Source: an uncultured Butyrivibrio sp. (lineage in GTDB: Bacteria > Bacillota > Clostridia > Lachnospirales > Lachnospiraceae). From it: a DNA stretch of 26,211 nt. The notes under the pieces are model-generated. The model was not told where the DNA came from and ran no database searches. It worked only from the letters and a program-made list of their open reading frames with translations. A program made the translations under genes and the position numbers. The stretch is from contig CAJTON010000019.1 in NCBI GenBank assembly GCA_910577605.1, forward strand, positions 26,040-52,250. Reading direction: 5' to 3'. Below are positions 1 through 8,533 of this stretch, in pieces; the stretch's first letter is position 1; every line of letters begins with the position of its first letter.

Positions 1-1082
1 GTCGCCTCCTTCTGGTCCGTTATTTCAAGGACGCGCCCGACGCTGTCCACAAGCATCGTGGTCTCTCCCTTCGTTCCGGCGAGAACATCCTCAAAAGCCA
101 GCTCGATTCCCGCTTTTCCTACCGTATCGTTAGCGTCATAAGAGGGATTGGTCTTCTGAAATTCTTCAAGCTGCTCGGAGCTTATCTTACCCGTATATCC
201 GACTATATGCGATATATAATTTCCGTAATTGTATTTGCGGACGCTGTCCTCTTTGATAGACACTCCTGTCAGTATATCTCCGTTTTCAAGGATCGAAGTC
301 ATGGTGTGAGGATTCACGTTGGTCGCGACCGTAAAGGAAATATATCTTTTATAAGAATTGGCGGCAAGATTATATCTTATATAAGCTATTTTTATCGCCA
401 TCTCGTCATTGTAGGTTTCTATCTTGGAATAATCCGTGTCAATGACCTTGTTCGGATTTTTAGCGATAGCTTCTTTATCCTCAAGCTTCTTTTTCTCAAG
501 ATCGGCAGGTGTCATTATCTGATAGCGCGCCCTTAAGACCTCCGCCGTATCGGCTGCCGCAGCCTCGCGCTCTTCGTCCTTTAGCTCTGAAACGGCCTTG
601 TGACCGTACGCGTCCCTGAGAAAACGCAGAAGCGCGCTGTCCGAAAGCGTATAGTAATATCCTCTTCCCGGCATATAGTCGATACCGAAATCGTAATTTA
701 TCCTGTCGCCGTTGCCCTCGATTATAGTTATCATTTTGGAGATTATGGAGTTAAGGGCGGCATTCCTTATTTTGTTGGAATCGTAATATCCGCAGTCCTC
801 TATGACTACGGAATACGCAAGCTCGCTGTAAGCAAGAAGTTTTCCGTTGCAGTCGTATATATTCCCGCGCGTACCTTTGGTTGTTACAGTTTTCTCGGCT
901 TTAAGCGTATAACTTATGGAATAATCCTCGCCGCTTACTATCTGCAGATTGAAAACTCTGTACGCAAGCACCGAAAAAAGAGCGACGGACACCAGAACAA
1001 ACGGAAGTATCCTTGATGTAAAAAATTTTTTAAGTATATATCCCAAGTCTTTGAAAAACTCAGTTATTCTCTCTCTTAACAT
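1..1082 (-). CDS. mrdA: Penicillin-binding protein 2 (elongation transpeptidase), N-terminal part only
   Basis: The gene runs off the left edge of the window, leaving about 360 N-terminal residues. This family cross-links peptidoglycan during cell elongation and works with MreBCD. The visible part has a short cytoplasmic start, one membrane segment at about residues 24-42, and the class B PBP signature RGNIYDCNG at 72-80 that opens the dimerisation/pedestal domain. Further on, TVGKAGIE and TTMLVDSVGRVLE are typical of the region before the transpeptidase domain. The catalytic SxxK, SxN and KTG motifs lie outside the window, so activity cannot be judged. The ATG start at 1082 lies 6 bases after an AAAGG ribosome binding site and inside the end of mreD (23-base overlap), which suggests translational coupling. 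Placement right after mreD supports PBP2 rather than the division enzyme FtsI. Confidence 0.9.
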   Translation of the reverse strand, partial: MLRERITEFFKDLGYILKKFFTSRILPFVLVSVALFSVLAYRVFNLQIVSGEDYSISYTLKAEKTVTTKGTRGNIYDCNGKLLAYSELAYSVVIEDCGYYDSNKIRNAALNSIISKMITIIEGNGDRINYDFGIDYMPGRGYYYTLSDSALLRFLRDAYGHKAVSELKDEEREAAAADTAEVLRARYQIMTPADLEKKKLEDKEAIAKNPNKVIDTDYSKIETYNDEMAIKIAYIRYNLAANSYKRYISFTVATNVNPHTMTSILENGDILTGVSIKEDSVRKYNYGNYISHIVGYTGKISSEQLEEFQKTNPSYDANDTVGKAGIELAFEDVLAGTKGETTMLVDSVGRVLEITDQKEA

Positions 1083-1605
1083 CTTTTACCTTTCTTTTTC
1101 TGCCAAGCAGATCAAGTTTCCTGTTTATATAGTAAACAAGTATATACGCGAACACCGATAATGAAACCGTGTAAATAAGCTCCGGCATTATTACAATGGA
1201 CAGATATTTCGCAAAATGAAGTCTGTTCCTCATCATGTACGTTATAAAGTAATAAATAAGCCCGTAAAGAAAATCGCACATCGCGACAAGGCTTATCGGA
1301 AGCAGCATCTGCTCTTTGGTATACTCCTTGTAAAACATACCGTTAAAATATCCGGCAAACACATACAGAAGCGGTGTAAAGCCTATCATACCGCCGCTCA
1401 TTATATCGACGAGCATCCCCCCGAAAAATCCGGTAAGCATGCCGGACGTCCTGCCCCGCATAAATCCCACTATGCACGCGAACATAAGTATAAGATTCGG
1501 GGATACACCGCCTATCATCAGCGCGCCCTTGAAGACCGTACACTGAAGCACATACAGCAGTATTATCGAAATGAAGCTTATAATGAATCTTCTCAAAATT
1601 CCCAC
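1060..1605 (-). CDS. mreD: Rod shape-determining protein MreD
   Basis: This 181-residue integral membrane protein has about five or six hydrophobic segments along its whole length and a basic C-terminus (RKRKVKDVKRENN). That matches MreD, the membrane partner of MreC and MreB in the elongasome. Sequence similarity within this family is low, so the call rests on length, hydrophobic profile (for example the segment with NLILMFACIVGFMRGR) and position between mreC and PBP2. The start codon is GTG at 1605-1603. It directly abuts the TAG stop of mreC, and the AGGTGG spanning that junction probably serves as part of the ribosome binding site, so mreC and mreD are likely translated in a coupled way. 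The 3' end overlaps the PBP2 gene by 23 bases. Confidence 0.88.
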   Translation of the reverse strand: MGILRRFIISFISIILLYVLQCTVFKGALMIGGVSPNLILMFACIVGFMRGRTSGMLTGFFGGMLVDIMSGGMIGFTPLLYVFAGYFNGMFYKEYTKEQMLLPISLVAMCDFLYGLIYYFITYMMRNRLHFAKYLSIVIMPELIYTVSLSVFAYILVYYINRKLDLLGRKRKVKDVKRENN

Positions 1606-2457
1606 CTACTTATCAACGGTGATCTTCTTGTCAAGAATTACAAGCACATCGCTGACATGTTTAAAATCCACCGCCGGCACAATATAGCCTGACTGGGTAA
1701 GGTTGTTGGCGTCCACCTTTACGTCTTTGGCGTAGCCGATAAGTATTCCCTCAAGATATTTTTCGCTGATATTTGAGGTGACTATCATATCTCCGTCCCT
1801 TATTCTTACATCCTTATCAAGATAACTCAGGGATATATATCCGTTTTCCATCAGCTGCAGATCGCCGCTTACGGTGCATATGTCAAACGAATTTATAAGC
1901 ATCGCGCTTACATTGCTTGAATCGTCTATAATGGAGCGGACTATGGAATATTTGTCGGAAACGGAGGCTACGATACCGACAAGACCATTTCCGGCGATCA
2001 CGTTCATATCCACCTCGATGCCGTCATCCGCGCCCTTGTCGATCGTGAAGGTGCTGTACCAGTTATCCGCGCTTTTTCCTATTACATTGGCCCCGACCTT
2101 CTTGTGGTCGGCGTAAGTATTGTCTATGTCGTACAGCTCCCTGAGCTTTTCAAGCTCAACACGGTAAAGCTGCATATAAAGATTCTCCTCTTCAAGCCTC
2201 TCTATCTCATCGCGAAGCTCCTGATTCTCGTCCTGAAGCTTCTCGACCGACGCGAACAGATCGCTTTTTTCGGTAAGCCACAAGCCGATGCCGTTCACTC
2301 CCTTCTGCAAGGGGATTATAACCGTCGAAACCACCTTTTGCAGAGGCTTCGTAAGTACGTCCGTAAAGAAAGTAAGTCCTATGAAGAAAAAGCAAATACA
2401 GACGAGTATTGTCATCCACACTTTGGCGGAAAATATTTTTTTGAGTTTATTTCTCAT
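1606..2457 (-). CDS. mreC: Rod shape-determining protein MreC
   Basis: MreC is the periplasmic/extracellular scaffold that links the MreB filament to PBP2 and the peptidoglycan elongation machinery. The 283-residue product has the standard layout: a short basic N-terminus, one membrane segment at about residues 13-31, a Glu/Leu-rich coiled coil at about 68-110, and a beta-rich C-terminal domain. The conserved features ANVIGKSADNWYSTFTIDKG and GLVGIVASVSDKYSIV are typical of the MreC core. The length is normal for the family. An AGGAAA ribosome binding site precedes the ATG at 2457. It follows mreB by 24 bases and touches mreD with no gap, so the three genes almost certainly share a transcript. 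Confidence 0.95.
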   Translation of the reverse strand: MRNKLKKIFSAKVWMTILVCICFFFIGLTFFTDVLTKPLQKVVSTVIIPLQKGVNGIGLWLTEKSDLFASVEKLQDENQELRDEIERLEEENLYMQLYRVELEKLRELYDIDNTYADHKKVGANVIGKSADNWYSTFTIDKGADDGIEVDMNVIAGNGLVGIVASVSDKYSIVRSIIDDSSNVSAMLINSFDICTVSGDLQLMENGYISLSYLDKDVRIRDGDMIVTSNISEKYLEGILIGYAKDVKVDANNLTQSGYIVPAVDFKHVSDVLVILDKKITVDK

Positions 2458-2481
2458 AATCTATGTTTCCTTTATAACCTC

Positions 2482-3504
2482 TTAATCAATTATCCTAACC
2501 TTCGGCATATAAGCCACCTCGCTGTACTTTGGATTGTCAATTATCTTCCTTATGCCTCTTACAACGCATTCCGAAGGTCTTTCGGCAATATTTATATGAA
2601 GATCGGTCTCGCTGTTGATAAGCTTAGACATAAATCTTATCGCGGACGAGCCGCCCGTAAGATAAATTCCGGTATCTATTATGTCGGCTGAAAGCTCCGG
2701 CGGCGTTCTCTCAAGTATCATCTTGACCGAATCTATGATCTGCCTTATAAAATCTATCATACAGTCATATACTACATCCGACGAAATACTGCACCTTGTC
2801 GGAAGCCCGGTCACGATATGCCTTCCGTAAACGTCCACAAAATGCTCCTCCTCGCGGATGGCGCTGCCAAGCTCGTATTTGATGTACTCAGCCGTCTTCG
2901 CGCCAATAACGAGATTGTATTTTTTGCGTACCGCCGCTATTATCTGCTCGTCGAGCTTATTGCCGCCGAATTTGACCGCACGGCTTAAAACGATTCCCCC
3001 TAGCGAAAGCACCGATATCTCCGTGGTGTCCGCTCCGATATTCACTATCATTATCCCTTTGGCGTTCATGACCTCGACTCCCGCCCCCAGAGCGTCGGCG
3101 ACCGGCTTGTTTATAACTAGTATCTTGCGCGCCCGTATCTTGGAATCCGCCGCAAGCTCAAGAAACGCGCGCTTCTCCACCTCCGTGATGTCTGTTGGAA
3201 CGGCGATATAATAGTCCGCGGGAGCGATTTTTTTGTCCTGTCCGCTGATTTTCCTTATAAATTCCGTAAAAAGCGTCTGCATATTGTCGAAATCCGCGAT
3301 AACTCCGTACTTGACGGGAAAAGATACGTTTATGCTCGCCGGCGCTTTCTCGTGCATCTCAAACGCCTCGTCGCCGAACGCGAACACATCCGTTTTATTG
3401 GATATGGCGATTATGTTTTTTTCGTTGAGGATCTTGTCGTCATCTTTTGAATATATCTTTATGTTGCTTGTCCCTATGTCAAGTCCGAAAATATTACGCG
3501 ACAT
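2482..3504 (-). CDS. mreB: Actin-like cell-shape protein MreB (MreB/Mbl family)
   Basis: MreB-family proteins are bacterial actins that form membrane-associated filaments and orient cell-wall synthesis. The 340-residue length is normal. The nucleotide-binding elements appear in order: phosphate-1 loop GLDIGTSNIKIY (residues 7-18), the segment VPTDITEVEKRAFLELA, phosphate-2 loop NIGADTTEIS followed by LSLGGIV, then GGNKLDEQIIAAVRKKYNL, and the adenosine-binding YLTGGSSAI near residue 287. The phosphate-2 loop reads NIGADTTE where most MreB proteins have DIGGGTTD, so this is a somewhat divergent paralogue; Mbl or MreBH naming cannot be excluded. The ribosome binding site (AGGGA about 9 bases before ATG) is modest and lies just after a 7-bp hairpin. 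Followed by mreC and mreD. Confidence 0.93.
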   Translation of the reverse strand: MSRNIFGLDIGTSNIKIYSKDDDKILNEKNIIAISNKTDVFAFGDEAFEMHEKAPASINVSFPVKYGVIADFDNMQTLFTEFIRKISGQDKKIAPADYYIAVPTDITEVEKRAFLELAADSKIRARKILVINKPVADALGAGVEVMNAKGIMIVNIGADTTEISVLSLGGIVLSRAVKFGGNKLDEQIIAAVRKKYNLVIGAKTAEYIKYELGSAIREEEHFVDVYGRHIVTGLPTRCSISSDVVYDCMIDFIRQIIDSVKMILERTPPELSADIIDTGIYLTGGSSAIRFMSKLINSETDLHINIAERPSECVVRGIRKIIDNPKYSEVAYMPKVRIID

Positions 3505-3520
3505 TTTAAATTATCCCTAT

Positions 3521-3538
3521 GTTCCGACCCCTCGGAAC
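3521..3538 (-). other. Perfect 7-bp hairpin between radC and mreB
   Basis: On the minus strand the sequence GTTCCGA-GGGG-TCGGAAC forms a perfect 7-bp stem with a four-G loop. It starts 6 bases after the radC stop codon and ends 16 bases before the mreB ATG, just ahead of its weak Shine-Dalgarno. It has no U-tract behind it, so it is not an obvious intrinsic terminator. It could be an mRNA processing or stability element that separates radC expression from mreB expression, or a protein binding site. Only the structure is seen; the role is inferred. Confidence 0.4.
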
Positions 3539-3543
3539 CCCTT

Positions 3544-4227
3544 TCATATATAATTATGTTCTTTGAAGCTGAAATACCGGTTATCCCCGATAACGATGTG
3601 GTCAAGCAGCGAAATGCCGATCATGCGCCCCGCATCTCCTACCGCCGCGGTAGCCTTTATATCCTCCTCGCTCGGCTTAGGGTCCCCGCTCGGATGGTTG
3701 TGCAGCATGATAAGACATACCGCGCCGTGATTCAGCGCGTCTCGGAAAATATCCCTTGCCGAAATGCAGGTGTAATTGACCGTCCCCTCCGAAAGCACCG
3801 ACTCATGTATCAGACCGCATTTGTTGTCGAGCATGATAAGCATGAACCGTTCCCTCTCAAGATGTCTCATATCCTCCATATAATATTCCGCCACCTGAGA
3901 AGAGCTTTCAAAATTCACGACGCTCTTCCTGTCGGCGCGCACTATCCTCGCAGACAACTCTCCTATACATACGAGCATAATAGCCTTGACGTTTCCGATT
4001 CCCTCGATTTCCGTGAGAGTGCCGATACCCATATGCTTAAGACCGAGTATCCCCATGCTGCCCGCCCTGTCAAGGACACGCCGCGCCGCCTCAAGACAGC
4101 TGCAGTTCTTCGTGCCGCTCCTTAAAATAACCGCGATAAGCTCATCGTCGGTAAGCGCCTGCGGTCCGTATCTTAGACATTTTTCATACGGTAAAAGTTC
4201 GTTTTCATTCTGTTGCAATATGGCCAT
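3544..4227 (-). CDS. radC: RadC family protein (JAB/MPN domain)
   Basis: This 227-residue protein has the two-part RadC layout. The helical N-terminal part contains LRYGPQALTDDELIAVILRSGT and a helix-hairpin-helix-like stretch (LTEIEGIGNVKAIML, about residues 70-84). The C-terminal JAB/MPN metalloprotease-like domain carries the signature HNHPSGDPKPSEED (residues 176-189), with H176, H178 and D189 as the expected metal ligands. Despite the name, a DNA repair role for RadC is not well established and its biochemical activity is unclear. Start: ATG at 4227 with GGAGGG six bases upstream. A sigma-A-like promoter lies about 50 bases upstream. Location directly before mreB is the standard clostridial and bacillar arrangement, so radC probably leads the mre transcript. 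Confidence 0.95.
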   Translation of the reverse strand: MAILQQNENELLPYEKCLRYGPQALTDDELIAVILRSGTKNCSCLEAARRVLDRAGSMGILGLKHMGIGTLTEIEGIGNVKAIMLVCIGELSARIVRADRKSVVNFESSSQVAEYYMEDMRHLERERFMLIMLDNKCGLIHESVLSEGTVNYTCISARDIFRDALNHGAVCLIMLHNHPSGDPKPSEEDIKATAAVGDAGRMIGISLLDHIVIGDNRYFSFKEHNYI

Positions 4228-4278
4228 TATCCCTCCGCCTGTCCGTTCTCCCCCGGACGCACGGCAAAAGATATGCCA

Positions 4279-4307
4279 CTTATAATATTATCACATCAAA
4301 TCATCAA
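4279..4307 (-). promoter_or_regulatory. Candidate sigma-A promoter for radC-mreBCD
   Basis: On the minus strand TTGATG (4307-4302) is separated by 17 bases from TATAAG (4284-4279). Both are four- or five-of-six matches to the -35 and -10 consensus, and the spacer is optimal. The site sits in the only sizeable gap (147 bases) between the PLP enzyme gene and radC, in an AT-rich patch within otherwise GC-richer DNA. A transcript from here would have a 5' leader of about 45 bases. No convincing intrinsic terminator was found in the rest of this gap, so read-through from upstream may also supply radC. Confidence 0.5.
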
Positions 4308-4374
4308 TGTATACTTTAAATTTCAAAAATTGCCCCGACCGTTCGACAATGCAGGACCGTCGATTTTATAAAAA

Positions 4375-5667
4375 TCACGGCATGACAGAATCGTCCTCCT
4401 CGCAAAGCTTCTGAAGGCTCATCATTATTCCGAGCTTCGCATGCGCATAGGTAAGCCCACCCTGAAAAAACGCAGTGTACGGCGCTCTGAGCGGTCCGTC
4501 CGCCGAAAGCTCTATCGACGCCCCCGAAACAAAGGTTCCCGCCGCCATAATTACCTTGGAATCATATCCCGGCATATCCCACGGCTCGGGCGTGACATGA
4601 CTGTCAACAGGCGCGGCGTACTGTATACCGCGGCAGAACGCCTCAAGGTATTCGGGTCTTCCAAGCTCCACCGCCTGAATTATGTCGTAGCGCTCTTCTG
4701 TCCCGTTTGGAATTACCTTAAATCCAAGGCTTTCATACAGCCTTGCCGCGAAGATCGCTCCTTTGAGAGCCGCCGCAGTAACCGCGGGCGCGAGGAAAAG
4801 CCCCTGATAGAACGCCGGATTCACGCCGAGCGATGCGCCAAGCTCACGCCCCAGCCCCGGAGCCGTCAGACGATAAGCGGCGTTATCAACGTATTCTTTT
4901 TTACCGCAGATATATCCTCCTATCGGCGCGAGCCCTCCTCCGGGGTTCTTGATAAGCGAGCCGACCACCATATCCGCCCCGACGTCGGACGGCTCTATCG
5001 TTTCAACGAACTCGCCGTAACAGTTGTCAACCATACATATAACGTCCGGCTTTATCTTTTTTACAAAAGAAATAAGCTCCCCTATCGCCTCGACCGAAAG
5101 CGTGGGGCGGCTCGCGTAGCCTTTTGAACGCTGTATCGTCACAAGACGGGTGCGCCCGTTTATTCCCGCCTTTATAGCTTCATAGTCAAAGCTTCCGTCG
5201 CTTTTAAGATCCGCCTGAGCGTAGCTTACTCCGTACTCCGCAAGACTTCCTTTTTCTTTTCTGATCCCGATAACGCCCTGAAGCGTGTCATAGGGCAGTC
5301 CGACAGGCGAAAAAATCTCGTCGCCCGGACGCAGATTACCGGCAAGCGCCACGGTCAAAGCATGGGTGCCGCAGGTTATCTGCGCGCGAACAAGCGCGCT
5401 CTCCGTATGGAATACGTCCGCGTACACCTGCTCAAGCGTATCCCTTCCTATGTCGTTGTAGCCATAGCCTGTTGAAGTACCCAGATGAGCCTCGCTGACC
5501 TGATTCCTGCGAAAAGCCTTCAGAACCTTCATCTGATTGTACTCGGCGACCGCGTCAACGGCGTCAAAACGCTCTTTAAGCTCCTTTTCTATCCGCGATG
5601 ACATTTCAATGACCTTGTCGGAAATGCCGAATTCCCTGTACATTTTTTTTATTAAATCTCCGTTCAT
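4375..5667 (-). CDS. ynbB: PLP-dependent enzyme, methionine gamma-lyase / aluminium-resistance (YnbB) family
   Basis: This 430-residue fold-type I PLP enzyme belongs to the family often annotated as methionine gamma-lyase family protein or aluminium resistance protein. Visible features are the early motif AHLGTSTGYGYNDIGRD (residues 60-76), a cofactor-stacking region ITCGTHALTVALAG (97-110), the PLP-ring aspartate in MVDNCYGEF (D214), and the Schiff-base lysine K240 in GSLIKNPGGG. The C-terminal part (SGASIELSADGPLRAPY and GGLTYAHAKLGIM) is characteristic of the family. The substrate has not been settled for most members; cleavage of a sulfur amino acid is inferred from the Cys/Met metabolism superfamily. 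The start ATG at 5667 follows GAGGT and lies 11 bases after miaA. This family commonly follows miaA (and hfq) in Clostridia, which supports the call. Confidence 0.88.
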   Translation of the reverse strand: MNGDLIKKMYREFGISDKVIEMSSRIEKELKERFDAVDAVAEYNQMKVLKAFRRNQVSEAHLGTSTGYGYNDIGRDTLEQVYADVFHTESALVRAQITCGTHALTVALAGNLRPGDEIFSPVGLPYDTLQGVIGIRKEKGSLAEYGVSYAQADLKSDGSFDYEAIKAGINGRTRLVTIQRSKGYASRPTLSVEAIGELISFVKKIKPDVICMVDNCYGEFVETIEPSDVGADMVVGSLIKNPGGGLAPIGGYICGKKEYVDNAAYRLTAPGLGRELGASLGVNPAFYQGLFLAPAVTAAALKGAIFAARLYESLGFKVIPNGTEERYDIIQAVELGRPEYLEAFCRGIQYAAPVDSHVTPEPWDMPGYDSKVIMAAGTFVSGASIELSADGPLRAPYTAFFQGGLTYAHAKLGIMMSLQKLCEEDDSVMP

Positions 5668-5678
5668 GGCGACCTCGT

Positions 5679-6650
5679 TTACATAATATTTTTATTGTGA
5701 AGTATTTCCAGCATATATTCAAGCGCGGCGTTTTTGACGCTCTCTCGTGTAGTCCCGTCAAATTCGTTTAAATTGACAAAGGTCACGCCTCGCTCCCTTC
5801 CAAACCATGTCAGCTGCCTTTTGGCGAAATGCCTCGTGTCCCGTTTGAGTATGCGCACAGCCTCCTCAAACGTCGTTTCCCCGTTGATATAGTCTATGAG
5901 TTCCTTATAGCCAAGTCCCTTCATGGACGTGAGCGACTTATCACAACCCTCAGCAAGCAGCGACCTTACCTCGTCGAGCAGTCCGTTTTCAAGCATCATG
6001 TCAACGCGCCTGTCGATTCTTTCGTAAACAGCCGCCCTGTCGTCGTTAAGCACAAAATAGGCGAAATTGTAAGGCGACTCCTTGCCGCTCTGCTTTGCAT
6101 TATGCTCCGACATTCTGCCGCCCGTCTGATGATGGTACTCGATAGCGCGCATGACTCTTTTGACATTGTTAGGATGGATCGCGTCGGCGGCTTCGGGGTC
6201 TATTTCCCTGAGCATCGCGTGAAGAAAATCCGTTCCCTTTTCCTTCGCCGTCTGCAAAAGTTTCATGCGGTATTCTCCGTCGGTCTCTGTTTCGGTAAAA
6301 TCAATGTCGTAAAGCACAGCCTGTATATAAAAGCCTGTGCCTCCCGCTATTATCGGGACCCTGCCTCTCGAGTATATCTCATTCACGGCTTTTTTGGCAA
6401 GCTCCTTGAAAAGGCAGACGTTAAAATCCTCCTGCGGCTCTAAAATGTCGATGAGATGGTGCGCTACTCCGTCCGTCTCCTCAGGCTTTATTTTGGCTGT
6501 CCCGATATCCATTCTGCGGTAGACCTGCATGGAATCCGCGCTGATTATCTCGCCGTTTATTCTTTTCGCAAGCCGGACCGACAGCTCCGTTTTGCCCACG
6601 GCAGTCGGTCCGGTAAGTATCACCAATGGTTTTTTCAGATTATCAGTCAT
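5679..6650 (-). CDS. miaA: tRNA dimethylallyltransferase MiaA
   Basis: MiaA adds a dimethylallyl group to N6 of A37 in tRNAs that read UNN codons, the substrate that MiaB later methylthiolates. The 323-residue product has the P-loop GPTAVGKT (14-21), the catalytic and tRNA-base-binding segment ISADSMQVYRRMDIGTAK (36-53), and GGTGFYIQAVLYDIDF. The later motifs NVKRVMRAIEYH, LTSMKGLGYKEL and DTRHFAKRQLTWFGRE are all present, and the length is typical. The start ATG at 6650 has GAGGCGG just upstream and begins 11 bases after the mutL stop. miaA and miaB lie in the same gene run here, flanking mutS and mutL, so the two steps of one tRNA modification are probably co-transcribed. Confidence 0.97.
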   Translation of the reverse strand: MTDNLKKPLVILTGPTAVGKTELSVRLAKRINGEIISADSMQVYRRMDIGTAKIKPEETDGVAHHLIDILEPQEDFNVCLFKELAKKAVNEIYSRGRVPIIAGGTGFYIQAVLYDIDFTETETDGEYRMKLLQTAKEKGTDFLHAMLREIDPEAADAIHPNNVKRVMRAIEYHHQTGGRMSEHNAKQSGKESPYNFAYFVLNDDRAAVYERIDRRVDMMLENGLLDEVRSLLAEGCDKSLTSMKGLGYKELIDYINGETTFEEAVRILKRDTRHFAKRQLTWFGRERGVTFVNLNEFDGTTRESVKNAALEYMLEILHNKNIM

Positions 6651-6661
6651 ATCCGCCTCTG

Positions 6662-8530
6662 CTATACGATACGTTTGAATTTCTTCTCAAGCTCGTATTT
6701 GCTCATGGTTATCATTGTCGGTCTTCCGTGAGGACAGTTGTAAGGATTTTCAAGCTCCATAAGCTTTGAAAGCAGTTCCTCCGCCTCGTTTGCCGAAAGC
6801 CTGTTGTTCCCTTTTACCGCCGCCTTGCACGCCATTGTCGCTATCTTGTCCTTAACGGTTTCGGGCGTACTTCTTTTATGATCCTGCGCCAGATCGTCGA
6901 GTATCTCAAGCAGAAGCGCCTTAGGCTCCGTACCCGCGAAGTCGGCAGGTATCCCGCTCACGGAATATTCGCCGCTGCCGAAGCTTTCAAGCTCGAATCC
7001 GAGGTCCGTAAAGCGCTCAATATTATCGCGCAGAATATCTTCCTCCTGCATCGTCACGCTGACGATTACTGGCGGGCTTATATACTGCGTCGTTATCGCC
7101 CTTTGCGCGTATTTTCTCATAAATTCCTCAAAAAGGACCTTTTCGTGGGCGGCGTGCTGATCGACTATATACATATTTTTCTCAAATTCCATTATCCAGT
7201 ATGTGTCGAAAACCTGCCCCACGATTCGTATGTCTTTTTTGTTCTGCTCCTTTAAAAGCTCAGGACGTTCAAAAAGCTCAAGCTGCTGCGCCTTATTCTG
7301 CTCAAGCGCCTTTATTGTCTCTTCGTATTTTGCGGCTCTTTTTGTCTCGAAAGGCTCCGGCATCCTCATTTCGGCGCTTCCGGCGGAAACCACTGATTTC
7401 TCCTGCTTTGCTTTGGTGAAATTAAATGAGGTTTCCGTCTTTGACGAGAGGATCTCTGTTTTGTCCGCCGTTGCTTTTGCAATGGATGCCAGCATTCCCG
7501 TCTGCTTATCGCTTCGCGAATCAACGGTGACCTCGGGGATAAGCTCCCTGTGCGAAAGAGCGTCAGAGATCGCATTTTTGAGCGCATCAAAAAGATAAGG
7601 GGCGTTCGCAAAGCGAAGCTCCATCTTTGAAGGGTGAACGTTCACGTCGAGGAGCTCCGGCTCGATCTCTATGTGCAGAGCGGTGAACGGATATTTGTGC
7701 TGCATTATGAAAGGCGCGTACGCCTCCTCTATCGCCTTTGAAATTATTGCGTTTTTGATGTATCTTCCGTTTATATAATAATTCTCGTGGCTTCTGCTCC
7801 CCCGGCAGACGTTGGGCTTGCCGATAAAGCCTTTGACCTTGAAGCTGTCGAAACGCCTGTCTACCTCTATGAGATTCGCCGTTATGTCGCGTCCGAAAAC
7901 AGTGTAGATAACGTCCTTCAAACTGCCGTTTCCCATTGTCTGGAGCTTTGACTGGTTATTCACGATAAGCCTGAAGGATATTTCCGGGTGCGAAAGGCAA
8001 AGCTGCTCTACGACCGAGCTTATATATCCGCCCTCGGTCGCCGGAGTTTTGAGGAATTTGCGTCTTGCCGGAGTATTGTAAAAAAGATTCCTCACTACAA
8101 AGGTCGTCCCCTCCGGCGCGCCTATCTCCTCCATAAGCTTTTCCTCGCCGCCCTCGATACGGTAGCGCACGCCAGACAGCGCCATAGCCGTTTTGGTGAT
8201 AAGCTCCACCTGCGCCACCGCGCTTATGCTCGATAACGCCTCGCCTCGGAAACCGAGCGAGGATATGCTCGCCAAGTCGGCGGCGTCCTTTATTTTGCTG
8301 GTCGAATGCCGTTTGAAGGCGATTTGCACCTCGTCCGCTTCAATGCCGCAGCCGTTGTCTGTGATGCGTATAAAGCTTGTGCCGCCGTCCTTTATCTCGA
8401 CCGTGACCGCACTCGCTCCCGCGTCTATCGCGTTTTCCGCAAGCTCCTTTACCACCGACGAGGGGCGGTCCACCACTTCTCCGGCGGCTATTTTATTTAT
8501 CGTGTTCCTGTCAAGAAGATTTATCGGCAT
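6662..8530 (-). CDS. mutL: DNA mismatch repair protein MutL (endonuclease type)
   Basis: MutL links mismatch recognition by MutS to strand incision. The 622-residue protein has a GHKL ATPase N-terminus: IAAGEVVDRPSSVVKELAEN with catalytic E29, TDNGCGI, GFRGEALSSISAV, and FYNTPARRKFL. The C-terminal domain carries the nuclease motif DQHAAHEKVLFEE (from residue 457), plus ACKAAVK (567-573) and CPHGRP (599-604), which bind metal in latent-endonuclease MutL proteins. It should therefore nick DNA itself, as expected in bacteria that lack MutH. Start: ATG at 8530 with GGTGGTAGGAT upstream. That ribosome binding site overlaps the stop codon of the intact-frame mutS tail (8534-8536), showing that the ancestral mutS ended here and was probably coupled to mutL. 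Confidence 0.97.
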   Translation of the reverse strand: MPINLLDRNTINKIAAGEVVDRPSSVVKELAENAIDAGASAVTVEIKDGGTSFIRITDNGCGIEADEVQIAFKRHSTSKIKDAADLASISSLGFRGEALSSISAVAQVELITKTAMALSGVRYRIEGGEEKLMEEIGAPEGTTFVVRNLFYNTPARRKFLKTPATEGGYISSVVEQLCLSHPEISFRLIVNNQSKLQTMGNGSLKDVIYTVFGRDITANLIEVDRRFDSFKVKGFIGKPNVCRGSRSHENYYINGRYIKNAIISKAIEEAYAPFIMQHKYPFTALHIEIEPELLDVNVHPSKMELRFANAPYLFDALKNAISDALSHRELIPEVTVDSRSDKQTGMLASIAKATADKTEILSSKTETSFNFTKAKQEKSVVSAGSAEMRMPEPFETKRAAKYEETIKALEQNKAQQLELFERPELLKEQNKKDIRIVGQVFDTYWIMEFEKNMYIVDQHAAHEKVLFEEFMRKYAQRAITTQYISPPVIVSVTMQEEDILRDNIERFTDLGFELESFGSGEYSVSGIPADFAGTEPKALLLEILDDLAQDHKRSTPETVKDKIATMACKAAVKGNNRLSANEAEELLSKLMELENPYNCPHGRPTMITMSKYELEKKFKRIV

Positions 8531-8533
8531 ATC

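Noticed and set aside
4308..4374. A terminator for the methionine gamma-lyase-like gene
   Set aside because: The repeated GACCGT/GACGGTC elements are mainly direct and poorly paired, with no U-tract.
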